A stretch of 64,000 nucleotides of DNA. Origin: Selaginella tamariscina (Eukaryota; Streptophyta; Lycopodiopsida; Selaginellales; Selaginellaceae). Of this stretch, positions 62,970 to 64,000 are shown piece by piece (the first letter of the stretch is position 1; every line of letters starts with the position of its first letter). Location: NCBI GenBank assembly GCA_003024785.1, contig PUQB01000252.1, positions 124,001 to 188,000 on the forward strand. Direction: 5' to 3'. The translations under genes were made by a program, and so were the position numbers. The notes under the pieces are model-generated. The model did no database searches. It was not told the origin of the DNA and saw nothing but the letters and a program-made list of their open reading frames with translations.

Positions 62970-64000
62970 AACGTTCAGGAGGAGCAGGGAGTTCTTGCAA
63001 CACGGGCAGCTTATTGACATGTTCAAATTCGTGCGAGATTGTGGTCTCAAACCGATCGAAGCAAGACGGCCATCTCTTCAACAGATGAAGTCTCCAGATC
63101 TCGCCCAGCGCCGTAAGCTGAATGATGCAAGTCCAAAGAAGAATGCTCGTGCTCGCGCGTATTAACCATATGTGAAGCCGTGATCTTGATGCTAGCATCG
63201 AGCAGCTCTTGATCTGTTTACCCAAATTTTCTGCTTCTTGCTGTCCTTCCTGCTCCTGATCTCATCGTGGTTCTTCTCATTGCTCTTCTGCTTTTCTTGT
63301 TGCTTCTCCAGCATCTTCTAAATCCCTTCTCCGATTCTGCATTCCACGAAAACTTCAAGAAAACTCTTTCTTGTTCTTGAACCGATGATCGATGCCTCTT
63401 TTCTCGGATCAAGAAAATGCTTTCCGACACCTATAACCGATTAAAATCGCAAGAAAATGCCTCTTTTACCCCAGTTTCTGACAATACGAATAGGAAAATG
63501 ACTCTTTTGCCCTGTTTCTTGCTTCCGGGACGACTGAGCGGAAAATCTATTGAAGAAAATCTTCTTTTGTGTTCCTAAGAGCTACCTAAATCGATAATGT
63601 GGGCGATCAATCCACAGAAAGACAAAATGCAGATGAGCATTGACGAATTCGAGGGATTGTTCACTGACCTAGCGGATTCAATGCCGGATTTGCGTGCAGA
63701 GTTTCCACCACGGACACGCATTCGTCAAATGTAGGACCGGGAAAGCGCAGTTCCGTCATCAAGGCGCATCCAAGGGGCGCCCGCAGGTCAGATCTGGCAA
63801 ATGGCGCTCTCCAAGAACCCTAACCGGTTAGAAATCCTACTTTCACTCATCGTCTTCTTCTGCTTCTTTAATTTTTTTTTTCTTAGCCGGCTGACGTGGT
63901 CTTGGCACGTCACGGGCACGTCAGCAATCTTTGCAGTTACGTGGAATTCCCGAACGGGCATTTGCTTCGATGAATAGAAATCAACCGTCAGATCCCTCCA
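62970..64000. other. Unassigned GC-richer segment
   Basis: After the sharp end of unit C the base composition rises. Minus-strand frames around 63010-63230 are open and protein-like (ITASHMVNTREHEHSSLDLH), and a plus-strand frame at 62947-63165 overlaps them. None matches a family I know. The poly-A/T stretches and short ORFs from 63230 to 64000 gave no recognisable gene. It may be part of another mobile element cut by the window edge. Confidence 0.3.

Noticed and set aside
62947..63225. Naming the overlapping frames at 63 kb as a LINE or gypsy gene
   Set aside because: Both strands are open here and neither shows RT, integrase or Gag motifs, so no family can be assigned honestly.

Overview
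The window looks like nuclear DNA of a flowering plant. Genes have many short GT-AG introns and plant-specific products (a SLY1/GID2-type F-box protein, an f-type thioredoxin with a transit peptide, plastid ribosome recycling factor, an ALKBH10-like protein). Plant telo-boxes sit at promoters, and hAT, PIF/Harbinger, MITE and Ty1/copia elements are present. The species cannot be told. No rRNA, tRNA, CRISPR array or bacterial operon was seen.

Layout. (1) 1-21.2 kb is AT-rich and almost gene-free. It is an old tandem duplication of a ~5.4 kb unit (about 225-5594 and 5595-20834, with a third start at 20835-21240). The second copy is swollen to ~15 kb by an hAT remnant, a 1.06 kb Harbinger-type MITE and a 6.8 kb Harbinger element. 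Each unit carries a copy of a 69-codon ORF ending in a membrane segment: open at 8657-8866, broken at 3160-3365. (2) 21.9-42.9 kb is a compact gene island of nine recognisable genes and one possible small gene: ALKBH10-like (-), thioredoxin f (-), SR45a/TRA2-like splicing factor (-), a multi-pass membrane protein (+), a Cys/Met-metabolism PLP enzyme (+), ribosome recycling factor (-), a PH/coiled-coil protein (+), SLY1/GID2-like F-box (-) and Pol III subunit RPC5 (-). Two pairs are head to head with 103 and 225 bp between start codons. (3) 43-63 kb is AT-rich and made of repeated modules X-K-R-E | K-R-E | X-K-R. Module R is a copy of the RRF 5' leader/promoter and module E holds two spliceable exons of another gene, so these units carry captured gene pieces. 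A young copia element (56652-61498) sits in the third K module. (4) 63-64 kb is unassigned.

I joined exons by hand, checking reading phase across every intron. ALKBH10-like, thioredoxin f, the PLP enzyme, RRF and the F-box gene join cleanly. SR45a-like, the membrane protein, the PH protein, RPC5 and the copia polyprotein each need one or more small frame corrections, nearly all equivalent to lost single bases. These could be real lesions or base errors in the assembly. The genes do not form one pathway. They cover RNA handling (ALKBH10-like, SR45a-like, RPC5), plastid function (thioredoxin f, RRF), sulfur amino-acid metabolism (PLP enzyme) and gibberellin signalling (F-box).
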